This document shows, piece after piece, positions 46,421 through 60,219 of a stretch of 64,000 bases of DNA. Location of the stretch: NCBI RefSeq assembly GCF_901933205.1, contig NC_044577.1, positions 4,103,321 to 4,167,320 on the forward strand, written 5' to 3'. This DNA comes from Camarhynchus parvulus. Taxonomy: Eukaryota > Chordata > Aves > Passeriformes > Thraupidae. The position numbers and the translations under genes are program-made. The notes beneath the pieces are model-generated. The model was not told the DNA's origin. It ran no database searches and worked only from the letters and a program-made list of their open reading frames with translations. How positions within the stretch are numbered: position 1 is the stretch's first letter; each line of letters opens with the position of its first letter.

Positions 46421-47189
46421 AATAAAATCCTTGTTGCTTCTGTTTTTATTCACTGCCTGTGTTAGCAGAGGGGATCATATTCCACACTCCTGCAACACAT
46501 TAATATCTCCTGATTAGAGGGGAAATAAAACTGGGTTATGTGTCCCATGGAAAATACCAAGCATTAAAAGAATGCATTACCCTGAACTGAAACAGTTCTG
46601 AGCAGTTCTGAATTTTCCAAATGAGGATTTTTTTTTTGAGATCTTTGAAAAGTCTTTGGATTTGTATGACCTTTTTTTTTTTTAATTAATGCTTCAAATT
46701 GTTTTGAAAGAGAAAAATACAGCTGTCTTTCAGAAGAATTTTTGAGCTGTTTTTTTCCAAAATGGTATTTTTGTCAGGTTGTTTCATATGAATAAGCAAG
46801 GCCAGTTTTAAAAAAATAATGTTTATTTATTTTGGAAAATAAGGTTGCCTTTATTTCCTCAGCTTAGGGTTCATTTCCTATCCCTAGAACAACTTTTTCT
46901 TTCCACGAGGCATAAATGGTATTTATACACATAAGACAAATAGAGAATTTGGTGTTTCTGAACTAGAAGGCGACTCTTTCTGCAATGACTTCATTTTGGT
47001 TATTTGGTTGGGTGTTTTTTTTCCACATTTTTGGACTTAAATACAAACTTTTTGGTCTCACATAGAGGTAACTATAAGTCTAAAATACACCAGACAAGTG
47101 TGTTGTCATCACTATATAAAACTCTGACTTTATCTCATCTACATAACAGTGAAAAGCATCCACTTACAGTCAAAAAAGGAAGTCAAATT

Positions 47190-47540
47190 GTAAAAGGTGC
47201 AGTGGTTTGGGGTATGTGAGTTCATCACAAGAGAGTTTCAATGTTTGGGTGTATTTAGTCGAGCTAAATGCAGTTTTGTATGCTGTGTTAGCCATAAATT
47301 TAGCATGGTTAAATACCCAAGAGGAGAACAAGTGTGTGAGGTAAAAAACAGCAGTGGCATGAGAATGAATGAGTCTTGACTGGCCATGAATAAATTTAGG
47401 GTGGAGATTAGAAGAAGGTTGTTAGCCACTGTAAGTGGTAAGGTGCTCAAACCCAATAAAAATAATGCAAGGTAATTAATGAATTTTAAAGTGGAGCTTG
47501 GTAAGTTTATGAGCCAAGTGTGGGCTGGATGGCACAGTTG
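47190..47540 (+). mobile_element. Possible very old CR1/L3-like LINE remnant
   Basis: The order ggtggagattagaagaaggt, then tggagcttggtaagtttatg, then ggctggatggcac resembles the conserved 3' end of old CR1/L3-type LINEs on the + strand. The match is from memory and weak. Confidence 0.25.
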
Positions 47541-50500
47541 CTTTCAAGGGGCACAATTTGATGGCACAGTTGCTTTTATTTGCCTGTTTTAAAGCTGAGT
47601 AGTGACAGGACAAGAATAAACAATGAAAGAATGTGTGCCCACACTGCTCAGAGACAGCTCAGCTCTGGAATTTGGAGCTTCAGGAGACAGAGATCAAGCT
47701 GTGGTTTGCACTTTGGATTGTTTCTTGTTTTTCTGTTTCTTACTTTCTCACCTCACTCCTTCTTAATTCAAATTAAATCAGATTCTCATTCTGTTAGCTG
47801 AACTGAATAATGCATCACTCAGTTTTTATTGAAATCAACCAGGGTATTCATGCAATGATGATGCTCTTCTTGTGAGTAAACACATCAGAATCAATCTTGT
47901 GTGTTCAGCAGGCTTCACCCTAAGAAAGAAAATAAAGCTTTCACTTCATTTCTGTTTTCCCCTTGCCTTTGCCTAGGGCTTGCTATCAGTAATTCATAAC
48001 TAAATATACAGTAGGTGGAAAAAACACATAATGGAATTATTTAATGAAGACTTTATTACATTTAAACATAAGAGTTCTAGTTTGTGTTGGAGACTAATGA
48101 CTCAAAACACTGCAAAACTGGCAGCTCAGAGAAAAGATGAAATAACAGTGTCTCCAATTTTGGCTACATTTAAAACAACTTCATTAGAGCTCAGAGCTCA
48201 CCCACCTGGACAATATTTTTGTGAAGAAGGAATTTATTCTGTGTTTTCTCAGTCTTTCCCTATCTATCTTGCCTTCCAACTCTCATTGTTTCTGGTGAGA
48301 TATTCAGACCTACACATCTTTTTGGATTACCAGTAGTCACAGGATAATGTCTCATTTTGTCTGTCACCATTGTTGCATCCCTCCCATTAGTTATGAATTC
48401 TTTTCTACTCTGCTTTGTACAAGTACAGCTTGTTACCTCCTTCTCTGTAATCTTTCCAATTTTGCTCTTACTTGACTTTCTTTGCCATACACTGTTCTGT
48501 CTTTCTGAGACTAAAATCTTAATAATGGTGTTATGCTCTATACAGTTCTGTGTATCTTGAAATATAAGACTAAGACTAATAATAAACGTTTTTACATCTC
48601 ATTTTAAAACCATGAATGTCAGAAAGAAAGGAAGTTTAATCATAGAAATGATAGGAAAACTTTGTTTTGACAGCTCTATATTAGGACTGTGTTGTAGGCT
48701 TTTTTTTTTTTGTTTTGCCTCCCAACTGGGATAAGCATAGATTTAATTTGTGGTATTTTATTTTGGTCATAGAAAACTGCAAATTGGTTTAGAACTGTGC
48801 TTCCTCAAGGACCATGGCAGAGCTAAGTGGTGGTCAGGCAGGAATTGCATGAAACACACTTATTTTAGGGTTAATTTGCAGAAAATTATGATAAATGAAT
48901 GATCTGTAAATTGAGCAGGCTTTTGGCCCTTTCTCTGTGCAGTCTAACATGATGCACATTTTCTGTGCTCTCTGTCACCTCCTCACAAGTTAGGAAGGCT
49001 TCCTCTACAGGGCACAATCATGTCCAAGATTTTGGTGTTTTAAAGTAAATTGTGGTTTAGCCCAGTTTGCCTGGTGATTTGTGCTTTTGTAAAAACCTCA
49101 AGGGCTGTTTGCATATTGTTTGGCTTCCTTGGAGCAGGTTTCAGCTTCACTGCCAGCCTTTAGTTTGGCTGTTGCATGAATGGGATTAAAAATAACTGAT
49201 GAAAAACATGAGGATGCTCCTTTTGCCTGACAGAGCTGGCCACTGATCAGAACTTTAACATTTGAATAGAGAGCAAGATTATACTTTCCAAACAAAGCTG
49301 CAAAGATGCACTTGGCAGATTTCATCTAGACGTAAACTCAAGCAAGTTAGTTTTAAATGCATCCATAATTTCTACTTTATTTCCTGGAAGGTGCACTATG
49401 GAATATCAGGTGGATCATATGACAACATATCTGTTTCTGACAGGATATATAGTGAAATAAAATTTAAAAGCTTTTGAAGATACTCCTTCTCAGGGCCTGT
49501 TTCATTGCAACACAGACCAGGAGAAGCTTTCAAAAAAAGAAATAAGATGTGTCAGTTTTCTTTAAGTAGTAGATGCTCTTAATGCTTGTTAATACTGTAA
49601 AATTTTACACAAAAGAAACTGATACTGCCACTATGTATTTTGTTATGATATGATGTCCCATTATGGTTGCAGAATGATTACAGGATGTCACATGTTATAA
49701 CAATTTAAATTAATATACAGTTCCTTGAGGAAAGGGAGAGAAATTTTAAGAGAAAAGTTAAAAGCCCTTTTTTAGTGCATGCACATGCTTGTTTTTGTAT
49801 TGGCAGCAAAGTATCAGGGCTCTTGGTGTTTTGCCCAGCAAACAAAAAACAGAAACAATACATGGCATTCTTGAATTTATTTCCTTGGTAAGGTTCCAGT
49901 GTTGTGTTGCCTCTTGTGATGAATTTATCTAAAGTGGGAGTCCACAAAAAGAGAAGCAGAAAAGCAGAAGCATTGCAGGGAATATTGCAGCAGTGCCCAG
50001 GGCCTGTCTCCTGCCCATGCAGTGCAGGAATTGTGCTGTAGCAGGTGCCTGGGGGCTTGTAGCTAAAGAGTGGAGCTTGTGAAGCCACCTGGCACTTCCA
50101 GTGGAGGTACCCGGGAGGGTTTTTCATTTCACACTCAGTTTGTGTGCAAGACCTGTCAGGAGCTGCCTTCTGCTTCCACATGGTGGCCATGAGTGGATGG
50201 CCTTGCTCTCCATCTGGGCTGCACGCAGGGAAAACAGACACAGTTTTTAATCTTGAGTTTTTGCCCCAGAACAAATTAAGGTGATGAAAAGATCAGTTAC
50301 ATTTTAAAGCAGCAGACAGCAAAATGCCACTGATTCCTGAGCTCAAACCTTCCTTAGCCTAACATGGCTTTTCAGTGGCACCTGCACCCAGTGTCAGCTC
50401 AGGAGGCAATGATTCAAATGGGACCTTGTAAAAGACAAGATACAAGGCTAGATAGAAAGGGCTGGATTTGATTCCTGGCTGTTTCATAGAATTTTTTTTT

Positions 50501-53091
50501 TAATTTTAATGAGGTTTAGACATATGAGTTGAACTCTTTTCAGCAAATAGGCTTCCACCCTTAATTAAATAAAGCATTTGGAGGATCTAGTGCAAGGCAC
50601 TACGCACATACCAAGTGTTACTGCTCAGCTGCTTCTAACTGAATTTCATAAGATCATGTATTCCAGACCTGCCACAGGTTTGTTTATTACACCAGCCTGC
50701 AGTGCAGGAGTCAGATTCCAATTTCCAGACCCAGCATTCACCTTGGTTTCCTGAGAGCGTGCAAATTGATGAATGCAGCTGCGTGTTACAGCTTTCTTGG
50801 CTTGCACCAACAGGGTGCTTGTGTGAGCTCCCTTTTAGGTAAACTTTTTAGGTGGAGGTGGTTTAAAAAAAAAACCCAACTGGTGGTTTTGACCAGTTCT
50901 GCTGGGCACTCACAGGGGTTTTATCAAATCAGAGCTGGCGGGTGGCAGGTTCTGAGATGTGGCAATGCCTGTCTCAATACACGTGGAATATGCATAAAAG
51001 TCAGGGTGAAATCTTTGTGTTGAATGTGCCTCATAGCTGGTTTTCTCAAGTTACATGGGCATACTTTTATTTCCACTTCAACCATTTAAAAAATGTCATT
51101 ATCTCTCTATTCATACCAGGAGGAACATAACTTGGCAAAGTCAAAAATGTTTGAGCCAGTTAAAATAGTCACAAATACCATGAGTAAGAATGATTAGGAA
51201 CACAGATATGTGTCTGTGGACTTGGACTGTGTAATTTCAATCTTTGGTTTTCCAGATGCAGTTGACACGAGACATCACATCATTTATGGCCTGTAGTTGG
51301 TTTATGAAGGCAAAACATATCAGATATGGATAGCAGAGACTTATAAGTAGACTTCTTTTTCTAATTGATAACATGAGCTTTCTCTGCCCTGAAGAGAGAC
51401 AGCTGATGGTATTTTGAGCCCAGCAGCAGTTGGAGGTTGTTAAAAACAGCAGGTATTTTAACCTCAGCAGATCTGTAACACACGACTTTTTCTAATGCTC
51501 CTAATAGTCAGTACAGGTTCAATAACAAAAAACAACTCTGTCGGTGTTTTCTGTGCAATTTCTGAAACACAATGCCTGGCTTATTGCCAAGTACTTGCTG
51601 TGATTCTTTAGGAAGAAAGAAAAAAAAACAACCAAACAAGTGAGAACCCAAAGGAAAGCCAGCCCTTTGTGTGGAACATCAGCAATCTCCAGAAGAGTCT
51701 GACACAAATAATGAGTCAGGTAATTCTGCCTCAAGGGTGCCAATGTACTTGGGTGCCATATGGAGCTGGATGGCTCTTCTCTTCACCCTAATTAGCAGCC
51801 AGAGGAAAGCTTCCTTGGAATGTTTACCTTCCCAAAGCTTTTCCCATTCCAGCAAACAGATTTTCCTGGCCAGCTACAGTCTTTTGAAAGTGTCTGGGTT
51901 TAAGCATGGTGATCTAATAGAAGGACTGGAGCATAAGAGCCCAGGTAAATGTTATGTAATTGAATCTGTCTCTACATTCTGATGGCTGCCTGCAGAGTAC
52001 ATTGCTTTTTTCATCCATCACCTTGTTGATGCTCATTTACCTTGGCATTTGGAAAGGCTTCTTCTCAGATAACATCACAATTAAAGAAAGAGTTCTGAAA
52101 TTGAGCAAGCCTTGGTGGAAACTGGTAGAAGGCATGTAAAACCATTTCATTTATTAGGACAGCATGCCATTTACAAAGAAAACTATAGATGGCTTTCCAA
52201 AGCTGCCATGTCTCATTAGGTTCAGCACGGTTCAGACTGCAGTCTCTTGGCTTGTATTGTCAGAGAAGCTTGGGCTGACATTACAGCCCATAATACTAGT
52301 CCCCACAGGGACTAATTTATGTTTCCTGCAGAAACAAGCTGTATTAATATTGCCCACATGTGTCATTATTGGCCATTGGTGTGTGTAGGGGATGCTAGTG
52401 TGTGACACTTCTGTAACACAGTTGTTGGAATATCAACAAAGTTTCAGTGCCTAAATAGCTCAGACTTGGGTGAAAACCTCAGCCTGGAGTAAGAGAAAAT
52501 GTGGGGTTCTCAAATGTTGTTCTGTTGTCTTGGTGCAGCCAGTTACTTCAGTGTTCAGTTTTATTTCAGGCAGATTTGGGTAGGAAAGTCATAACTGAAA
52601 GTGGGAGTGATATTTTTTCATGGTGTGAGCTCAGTGTAAGTTGAATTACAACTGGTCACCTCACAGATCCAGTGAGAGGTCTTCTTACAGCTGGAGAGAG
52701 ATGTGTGATGGTTTCATTCATAGATCTTTACTCATTGCCCATGAAAAAATGAATCATTTAGAAAACATGTCTGCCAATTTCTGGTTTGTTTTAAAAACGC
52801 ACTAAATATTTCAATAGTAGATTCAGCGCTGGTGATAGTCTTGCTTTGAGAAAGAAGTTGAAGTAGTGGCCTTCAGAGGTCCTTCTGACATTTCTGTGTC
52901 TGCTCACAGCCCTTCCCAGAGAACTTGTGGGCCGGTATAAGTTTCCCTGTTGTCTAACTTCTGTATTCCAAGGCCAGGTAATGTCCAGTAACAACCAAAG
53001 TAACATTCTGTACAGGGTTTTTCTAAGTGTTGAGTCTTTGATTGTGACTTGCAACAGGCATTACCCTCTACTTCTATTATAAAATATTATA

Positions 53092-53128
53092 AATACAGTT
53101 ATTTGAGATAATAACTGTATTATCTCAA
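53092..53128. repeat. Two overlapping inverted repeats
   Basis: AATACAGTTAT (53092-53102) pairs perfectly with ATAACTGTATT (53111-53121). TTGAGATAAT (53103-53112) pairs perfectly with ATTATCTCAA (53119-53128). The two stems share bases, so only one can form at a time. Confidence 0.85.
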
Positions 53129-54738
53129 TATCTGTATTATCTTTCTTTAGTTAATAGAAAGGCAACAAAGTGAAGTTCCAGGTTGAGTAATTCCGACTGT
53201 TTAGTAAAGGGTAAGCAAATACTTCTGTCAGGAGCACCTTTAGAAATAAAAATTAGAAATTTCCAATTCATGGAAATGGTGAGGCACATTATCAGAGCTA
53301 CAAAATAAAGTCTAAAAAGTACTTCTTTTTATAATTGATACTTTGTACTTTCCTGCCTTTTGCTGGCCCAGCATACTGAGCTGCTAGCATTGCTTTGCCT
53401 TTGACACAGCCATGTGCAGAGCACAAATCTCAAAGTGAAAGTTAGCAAAGGAGCAAGTGTGAGGTGAGGGACACTGAAGACATTTAAAGGGGTGAATGTA
53501 CAGACTTTCTAAGGAAATGTGATTTGCTTGGTGGCAGTTTGAATTCCAAGGAGCAGCTCGTAACGCCTCTGCTCATACATGTGCCTTGTGTCTAACCTGG
53601 CTGTTAGTGGCTTTGCCCCAATGGCAAATAGGGGTGCAAATCCAGAATTCTTTAGCAATTTTGCCATGGTTCAGCTTCTGCAAAAACAGTGCCAGCTCCC
53701 AAGCAAGATGCTCTCCAGTTTCTTCTACTGCCTCCTCCATTCACTGTCCAGCCTCTCAGGCAGAGACAGAACACAGGGAAAGTAACCTCCCCCATCTATA
53801 CTTGTGGGGCTGTGGTTGCAGATCCCTCCTACACTGTGTACAAAGGCAGGGTGGCATGGGGAAGGGTGGATAAAGAGTCCTTGAGCCATGCAAAGAGCCA
53901 CTGAAGTACAGGCCATAAGCCATTCCCGATGTAATTGAACAGATAATGGCCATAAGCAGATTTTTCTGGCAATAACCAGTGGGATCTGTGAGACAGGAAA
54001 GCCAGTCCATTGTAGTGGAGCATCAGTGAATTCTCTGCTGTCTCCATTGTCTTCTGCCCATACCTGATAAAAACCACATGTGCACATTTATTTCAGCTCT
54101 AGAAAGAAAAATGCACAATTCCTTTTTTCCATGTATTTGCCTACCTTCTCCTAGGGTTATTTTAAGAGCACAAGCCACAAGTGCCTGGGGAGTCAGAGGA
54201 GCATTTGTGAGCTCCCAGAGGTTCATCTGCTGCTGGCCAGTGAACCCAGCTGGAAGGTGACACTTTGGGAGGAGCTAAAGCAGTGGGATTGTGAGAAAGC
54301 TGCAGAAGGCAGGCCTCAGAGACAGCAGAACTGTGATTGGAGCTAAGCAGTAGCCATGAGATAGGTCAGCAGAAAAATTATGTAAAACGTAGAAAAGCAA
54401 GGACAAATAGAACAATGGTCTGTGTATTAATGCTTGTCTAGAATAACTCCCTAAGCTGCAGAAAAGTTTATCTAGTGAGATATTAGGAAGTTCTAAGCTT
54501 AATAATGGAGCTCTGTGCATTGTGTTTTAAGGCTTACAAGCAGATATTGTATTCAGAATAAGCAAGCATTGTTTTAACCACAGGTATGTGTGGGGAGATA
54601 GAATGTAAGAAAATAAAGATAGTGCAGAAGGTAATCTGGCCCCTGAGGAGTTGCAGGTGTACTAATTACCAGAGATTAGGAACAGCCCTGCTCTTAACAG
54701 GCCACAGCTGTGTCCAATGAGGTTGAGTGCTAAGAGGG

Positions 54739-55991
54739 TGTCATGGTTTGACACTGGCACAATGCCAGTGCCCCATGAAAATATACTTCCCTGGTGTTCG
54801 CTGTGAGATGTGACCAGGAAATAAGCACAGCAGGCCTCTACCTTAGAAAAAAAGTTTATTAACTAAACTACAAAAGGAAAAAAAAACCACACACACACAC
54901 ACACACGCACACACACACCTGGAAAATGAAAACTCCACGAAAAAGCATTTCCTCCTCCCCCCCCCCACATTTCCAATACATCTTCCAAATTTCAAATCTC
55001 CATCCATCACCCTGTAAATACTCAATTCCAGTCCATCAAGAGGAGAGGAGTCCTTCTTGGGGCCATGGTGACCTCTTCCTTGCATGCCCAGCGCTCTCAC
55101 CACTGGACAAGGAACAGAGCTGCTTCAAGGGTTATCCTTTTAAGGGTGCTTTGACCAGTTCCAAAAAAGCACAGTTTCCTCTCTCTCGGGACCTCTTGTC
55201 CCCCCATACTTGTCTACCCCTGGGGCTGGGGGGTCTCCAAAACTGAACCCTCTCAGTTCTGAGCCATCGCTCCCCTTGCGTGCAGCCTCTGTGTCGCGAG
55301 GAAGCATGGTTCTGTCCATGGCTGTACCAAAAAGAGTCCAGCAACCAGCTACTCCATCATCCCTTTCCGGCCTCTTCTTTACTCTCCCAGCCTCACTCAC
55401 TGCTCCGACTGTCATTCACTTGCCCATTTCCTCTTTATCATCCACTCCATCTCCCCTCCAGGAAAGGTCCAAATGCTCTGTGAGGTCTTCATCGTCCAGA
55501 AAGGGGTTAACAAACTTCTGCACTCAGCCAGGCTCCTTCCTTGCTGCACTCCCCCCTTCCCCCTCCTTCTTCACAGGCCGATATCACTTCAAGGCCACAG
55601 GCCTGTACCAGCTTTCTCCCTCTCGTCTTCTGGCTGGGGGGCTGCCCAAATCTTCTCGGGGCCTCTCTCCCTCTGTCTCTCCTGGGGGGGGGCTGCCCAA
55701 CGCCTCCTGGTGCCCCCACCACCCTTCCATCCTGAGGGGTCAGGCCTACCTCTGCCAGGCTGCAGGTTTCCCCTCCCCCGCCCAGCTCGAAGCCGGGCAG
55801 GGGAGGCCTTGCCTCTTTGCTGGCCGGAAATCAAAGAGGGAGCCCAAGGGAGTGCTCTGCTTCTAACCCCTGTGTTCTCAGAGGCGCATCCACCCTCAGT
55901 GGCCAAGCCTGGTGTCAATTTAAAATCTGGACACCTATTGGCCTCTGGCCACTCCATTCCCAGAAAACCTGCTTCCTGTAAACCCACGACA
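54739..55991 (-). mobile_element. Inner solo LTR of the nest (1,253 bp, GC-rich)
   Basis: The + strand ends are TGTCATGGTTTGACAC (54739) and AACCCACGACA (55991), with a perfect GAGGG duplication at 54734-54738 and 55992-55996. A reversed polyadenylation signal (gtttatt, 54854-54860) indicates minus orientation. It includes a CA repeat and a C run at the left and a long pyrimidine-rich, CpG-containing body. Long frames on both strands (up to 280 codons) reflect the base composition. I recognise no viral protein in them. Confidence 0.88.
54888..54918. repeat. CA dinucleotide repeat within the inner LTR
   Basis: About 15 CA/AC units are interrupted by one G. The run follows an A run and is followed at 54955-54966 by a C run. 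Confidence 0.93.
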
Positions 55992-58900
55992 GAGGGGGTT
56001 AGGATTAGTAGCAGGCCTGCTCTTAACAGGCCACAGCTGTGTCCAATAAGGATGAGTGTTATAAAAGAGGGGGTTGGCTGCTTGAGGAGAGAGTTGGAGT
56101 TTGTTGCTTGTGCTGAGAAGAGCTTTGGAGTTTGTTGGCTGTGCTGTGAAGCAGAAGGAGTCAGTGCTGCAAGGAGATGCCCGCGAGAAACCACCAAGAA
56201 GGTGTGGGAGCTTTACAATAAGATGACGACAGGTACGTGTGTTTACAGTGGTTGGATGGAACTACTGTCAATGTACTTTTGCTTTGTGCAATTGGTCAAA
56301 AAGCTTTTAAAGTGAGTTGTACCAGTAAGTTCTTTGTCTGCTGTCTGGGATGTGAGCTGCTGGCGTTTTCCCATTGTCATAAGCATGTAATGAGACCGAT
56401 GCTGGAAAATAAACCAGCTCAAGGCACGTTCCTAGCAGTCCTGTCCTGTTGGTGACTTGTACACAGCCCCCAGCCAGCGACAGGGGGTGTTTGGACACTG
56501 AGAGGAGTTTGAATTGTAGCCAAGATTGGGAGCCTTCTGGGGAGAAGTGAGCAAAGAATTGAATGTATAACCTGTTAGATGAACTAAGGGATTTTTTTCC
56601 CCCCAGCTTTGTGAATTAAGAAAAATAAGCAAATTCTGTGCAGCTGTCATGTTTTTATCACTGTGATGCTGCACCTCCAGGTGCAGAGAATCCTGGAGCT
56701 CCTCTTTGCTGCAGGCAACTTTCTTGGCCTTAGGGGTTTGGAATGGATGTTCCTGGGGCTCTGCTGTGGGAGGGGCTTGGCTGCTGGAAAATTTGCTGGA
56801 ATATTCATCCTGTGCTGGGCAGTGCATAAATGTCAGTTGATTTTTCACCCCATGGTAATGAAGGCTATTACACTGCTAATATTTCAAAAGTGGTGGTTGA
56901 TTTTGGTTTTCCTTGACTCCTTAGGCAGAGAGGGATCTCTGTAAGGTAGCAAACCTTAAATCATCCTCTTCCGTCTGCTTTTTCAGGCAGTTCAGACAGG
57001 TCCACAAAATAGCTATTTCCCATTAAATTTTATTCCCCCCATCCTTGTAAACATATCTGAACAGAGGGAAGAATCTGTCCTGTCATTTGCATTTATTTTG
57101 TGAGTTTTAATTTACTTTCTGCTGGCATTCAGGTCACCAAAACAGTGTTATGTTTCTTGTTCTATTTTTCATCATATAAAAATAAATGTCAGGATAATCA
57201 TTTGAATAATCTTTCTCCCTTTTTTATTCTGAAAGGCTAGGTACTTTCCTTTCTCTAGTCTCCTGTGTGTCTTCTTTCTGTTTAATGTAACCTTTCATAG
57301 ATTAAAAAGGCAATGATGTTAATAGAATTGCATAATTGTCAGGAGATAATGTTCTCCCAGTGAAATATTGCTATTGAGGCTTAGCTAAGGCATTTAGAGC
57401 AAACAAGCATGCAGAAACAAAACAAAGATGTTTATTTTCAAAGTGACACATCTTTGCCATCACTGGTGTCTAAATGCTCAGATTTCTCATTCAGCCTCTG
57501 TGGGGCTGGGACTCCAACATTCCCAGAGCAGCACTTCCTACCGGGAGGTCTAAAGGCTCACATCCTTACCAGAGGGGAGCAAAAATTTCAGAATTCCAAT
57601 CCAGATCCATCCTTCCCACAGATCCAAGCATGTTTGGGGCCTTGTTTATAGTGGCCACCTTGTATTTTAATTCCATATCAGTTCAACCTGTGCCAATGTA
57701 ATTACACCGCAGAGAAAAAAGGGTAAAATATGAGCAAATGGACTCGCACCTCATCACTATAAACAACCTCCTTCCTACAAGGTTAGATTTCAAAGGTGTT
57801 TGGGGCAGAGACCAGTCACTGCCAACCTAATTTCTCAAGGTCAAGTGCAGAGTTAGTGGATGATGGAAGTGAATTGTACACTGTTTATGAACATATTTTG
57901 CTAATAGGTATTGGTAGCAGCAGGGGAAAGGTCAGTTTGGAGCTGAGCAGAGGACTGATGGCATGGAGTAGTGTGGTCTGGAAGGAAAGGGAGCAGAAGA
58001 GGCTAAAGGCTGTACATTTGTGGAAAGCCAAGGCCCAGCATGTTCTTTCCAGCAATAAGAAAAGCCAAGTATTGTCTCTGAAAATGCTTTTGAAAGCCCT
58101 CCTAGATTTCTCCTTTCTGGATCAAAGTATGCTGAGTATGTGGCTGAGAAAAAATTCAAGTTACTGCCACTATCTGAGCAACAATTTAACATATAAAAGG
58201 TTATGTTTTATATAAAGATATCTTTAATATTACAGAAATATTAATCTCAGCATCTGCAAAAGTATGAGAAAAACTGCTTCAGTTTCCTGTTGGCAATTTC
58301 AAGAGTGAAACCATGAAATGAACCTTGAAGTGGTTAATGGGCATCTTTTCTTGTACCTTCTGTGGTTGTGTTTGAGACACCGTGCCAAACTTGGAGCTGG
58401 AAATCCATCTGAAATGCAAGTTTCCAGGTGGATATGTGTGTGGATAATAGAACAGATGATGCCAAGTGCAAGGGTTGTCCCTCCACCTTCTACTTAGGGG
58501 GATTTTGAATTTCAGACAAAGCCAAACAATAATAATAGAAGGTTGCATGAAGGTTAATGTTGTTTAGGCAGATGGTGAATTGCAGATTCAACCTGTTGTC
58601 ACAATAATGAATGTGTTTGAAAAGATGTTCATGTGGCAAACGGGAGAAAAATGAAACAGAATATGCACATGCTTGCACACACAGACCTAGCATTGCTGCC
58701 TGCCACTCATCCCCAAGCCTGTACACATATGTACTTCTTTGGAGATTCTGTATTGACCCTCTGCCACAAATCAATATGAAAAGTAGGACTACAGATTCAA
58801 AAGCATGCACTGTTAATACTGATGCCATAATTTTGCCTGGCAGCAATGACAGAAGCATTTGATCTGAGTCAGGTGAAATTTTATATCCCTATTAAATGTA

Positions 58901-60219
58901 ATTTCCCCCCCTTCTCCACCACGTCCATTTTTTACCTTTCTCTCTTTTCCCATTTTACAGCTTCATAGCAAAGTAGCCCACAAAAGAAATGTTTTACAGG
59001 GGCCTGGAGTGCTCAGCCAAGTGTTTCTCCAGTGCTTTGAAACTCTGTGGTTCTTTCTCCTCAGGAGAGCCCTGCTAGAATATGGAGTGGCTTTTTTGAT
59101 GAAGCTGTATGTCCCCATTCAGTCAGGTATTTAGCTAAAATAGTATAGACCCAAAGCTTCATGTTTTACTCTAAAGCCCTTTGAAAATAGGTGAGCAAAT
59201 CCCCTCTAGTTGCAAAAAAATCCATTGGAGTCAAAGCATCTGTGGGGATTTGTTCAAGCTAAATAAAAATAATATGGGAGGTCAGCTGTAGCCGTAGTGA
59301 TAAATCATTTTATGAGGGACACAGCTTTCAAAAAGGATTCCTGGCCAGCCATACTTGATAAGTAGTCATCCAAATTACCTGAGCTTGTTGCCAACACCTG
59401 GTTCAGGACCCTTGTACACAAGATTAATATAAATGGGCAGGAAGGGGCACAGCCCACTGCTTCAGAATTGATTCTGTACCTGGAATCCAAAGGAGATTTA
59501 GGATGCTTGCAGCTTTTGCAGGCTGTGTCAGTTACACGTGTCCTTGTAATACTTCTGTTTTTCTGCAACTTGTACTCAGAAAGAAAGATTTGGGGACATC
59601 ATTACTGAAAGTTTAGGATTCATGTAGAAAATTCCCTTTTGTATTTGTGCAAACCCACCAACACCTAGCTGAAGACAAATGCATTTGCTGTAGAAAGAGG
59701 CAAAGAAGAGATACAGAGGAAGCCAAAACTCTTAATATAGCCTTTGCAAGGTTTGCAACTTTATCAGGCTATCAGGTTATGTGTCTGCTGCAGAGGTAGT
59801 TCTCCATTTGGACTTTTAACAGACTTTAATCTTTTTTTAGTATTTTTGAAATAATTCAGTGTAAAAATTAAAAATATTTTGCCCTTCCTCCAAAAGCCAT
59901 TAAAAAAGCCTTACTTTTTTCACCCTTCTTTCTGCCCATGAGGAGTTGTCATTTTCCATCCATTCCATTTTCTCCAAACTGTGTATTCAGCTCTTTTTAA
60001 ATATTCATTTTTCCATTATATTTATAACCTCACTGTGATCATCTTTTGCCTAATTACTTACCTGATTGGTTTCAGCTCTATCCTGAGGGGGAATACCAGG
60101 CTAAAACCAGCAGTGTCACTAGATAATGTCTGGAAATTGGGAAGCTAGACATAGTTAACAGGGACCCAGCAGGCTCCTTTGGAGAATGACAGTCACCAGA
60201 ACCAGTGGAGGCTGGAAAA

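Larger units (their letters stand above)
54589..56231 (+). mobile_element. Middle solo LTR of the nest (about 385 bp without its own insert)
   Basis: It begins TGTGGGGAGATAG and ends ATGACGACA. GGTATG (54583-54588) and GGTACG (56232-56237) flank it as a 6-bp duplication with one transition. The intact family-A copy has a single uninterrupted GGTATGTGTG at this spot, which confirms the insertion. The LTR shows a repeated enhancer-like block (54687-54733 and 56016-56060, starting cctgctcttaacaggccaca), then CCAAT (56043) and a TATAAAAG box (56060-56067), giving + orientation. The 6-bp duplication suggests an ERVK-like integrase. Confidence 0.85.
54284..56482 (+). mobile_element. Outer solo LTR of a three-level nest (family A, + strand)
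   Basis: The two halves, 54284-54588 and 56238-56482, together match the intact minus-strand LTR at 33449-34021. The left half contains cagagacagcagaactgtga, and the right half contains gaccgatgctggaaaataaa with the AATAAA signal. Removing the insertion and one target copy leaves about 550 bp, close to the 573 bp of the intact copy. The left end (about 54284) lacks about 20 bp found in the intact copy. The right end is CCAGCGACA. A flanking duplication was not identified. Confidence 0.85.

Noticed and set aside
54739..56231. A full-length provirus bounded by two LTRs
   Set aside because: The inner and middle LTRs have different ends and different target duplications, and there is no gag-pol-env between them. 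The pattern is nesting.
55210..56315. Long open frames (218 and 280 codons on +, 202 on -) as possible genes
   Set aside because: They lie in the GC-rich inner LTR and run across its boundary. Several phases are open at once, and no domain is recognisable.
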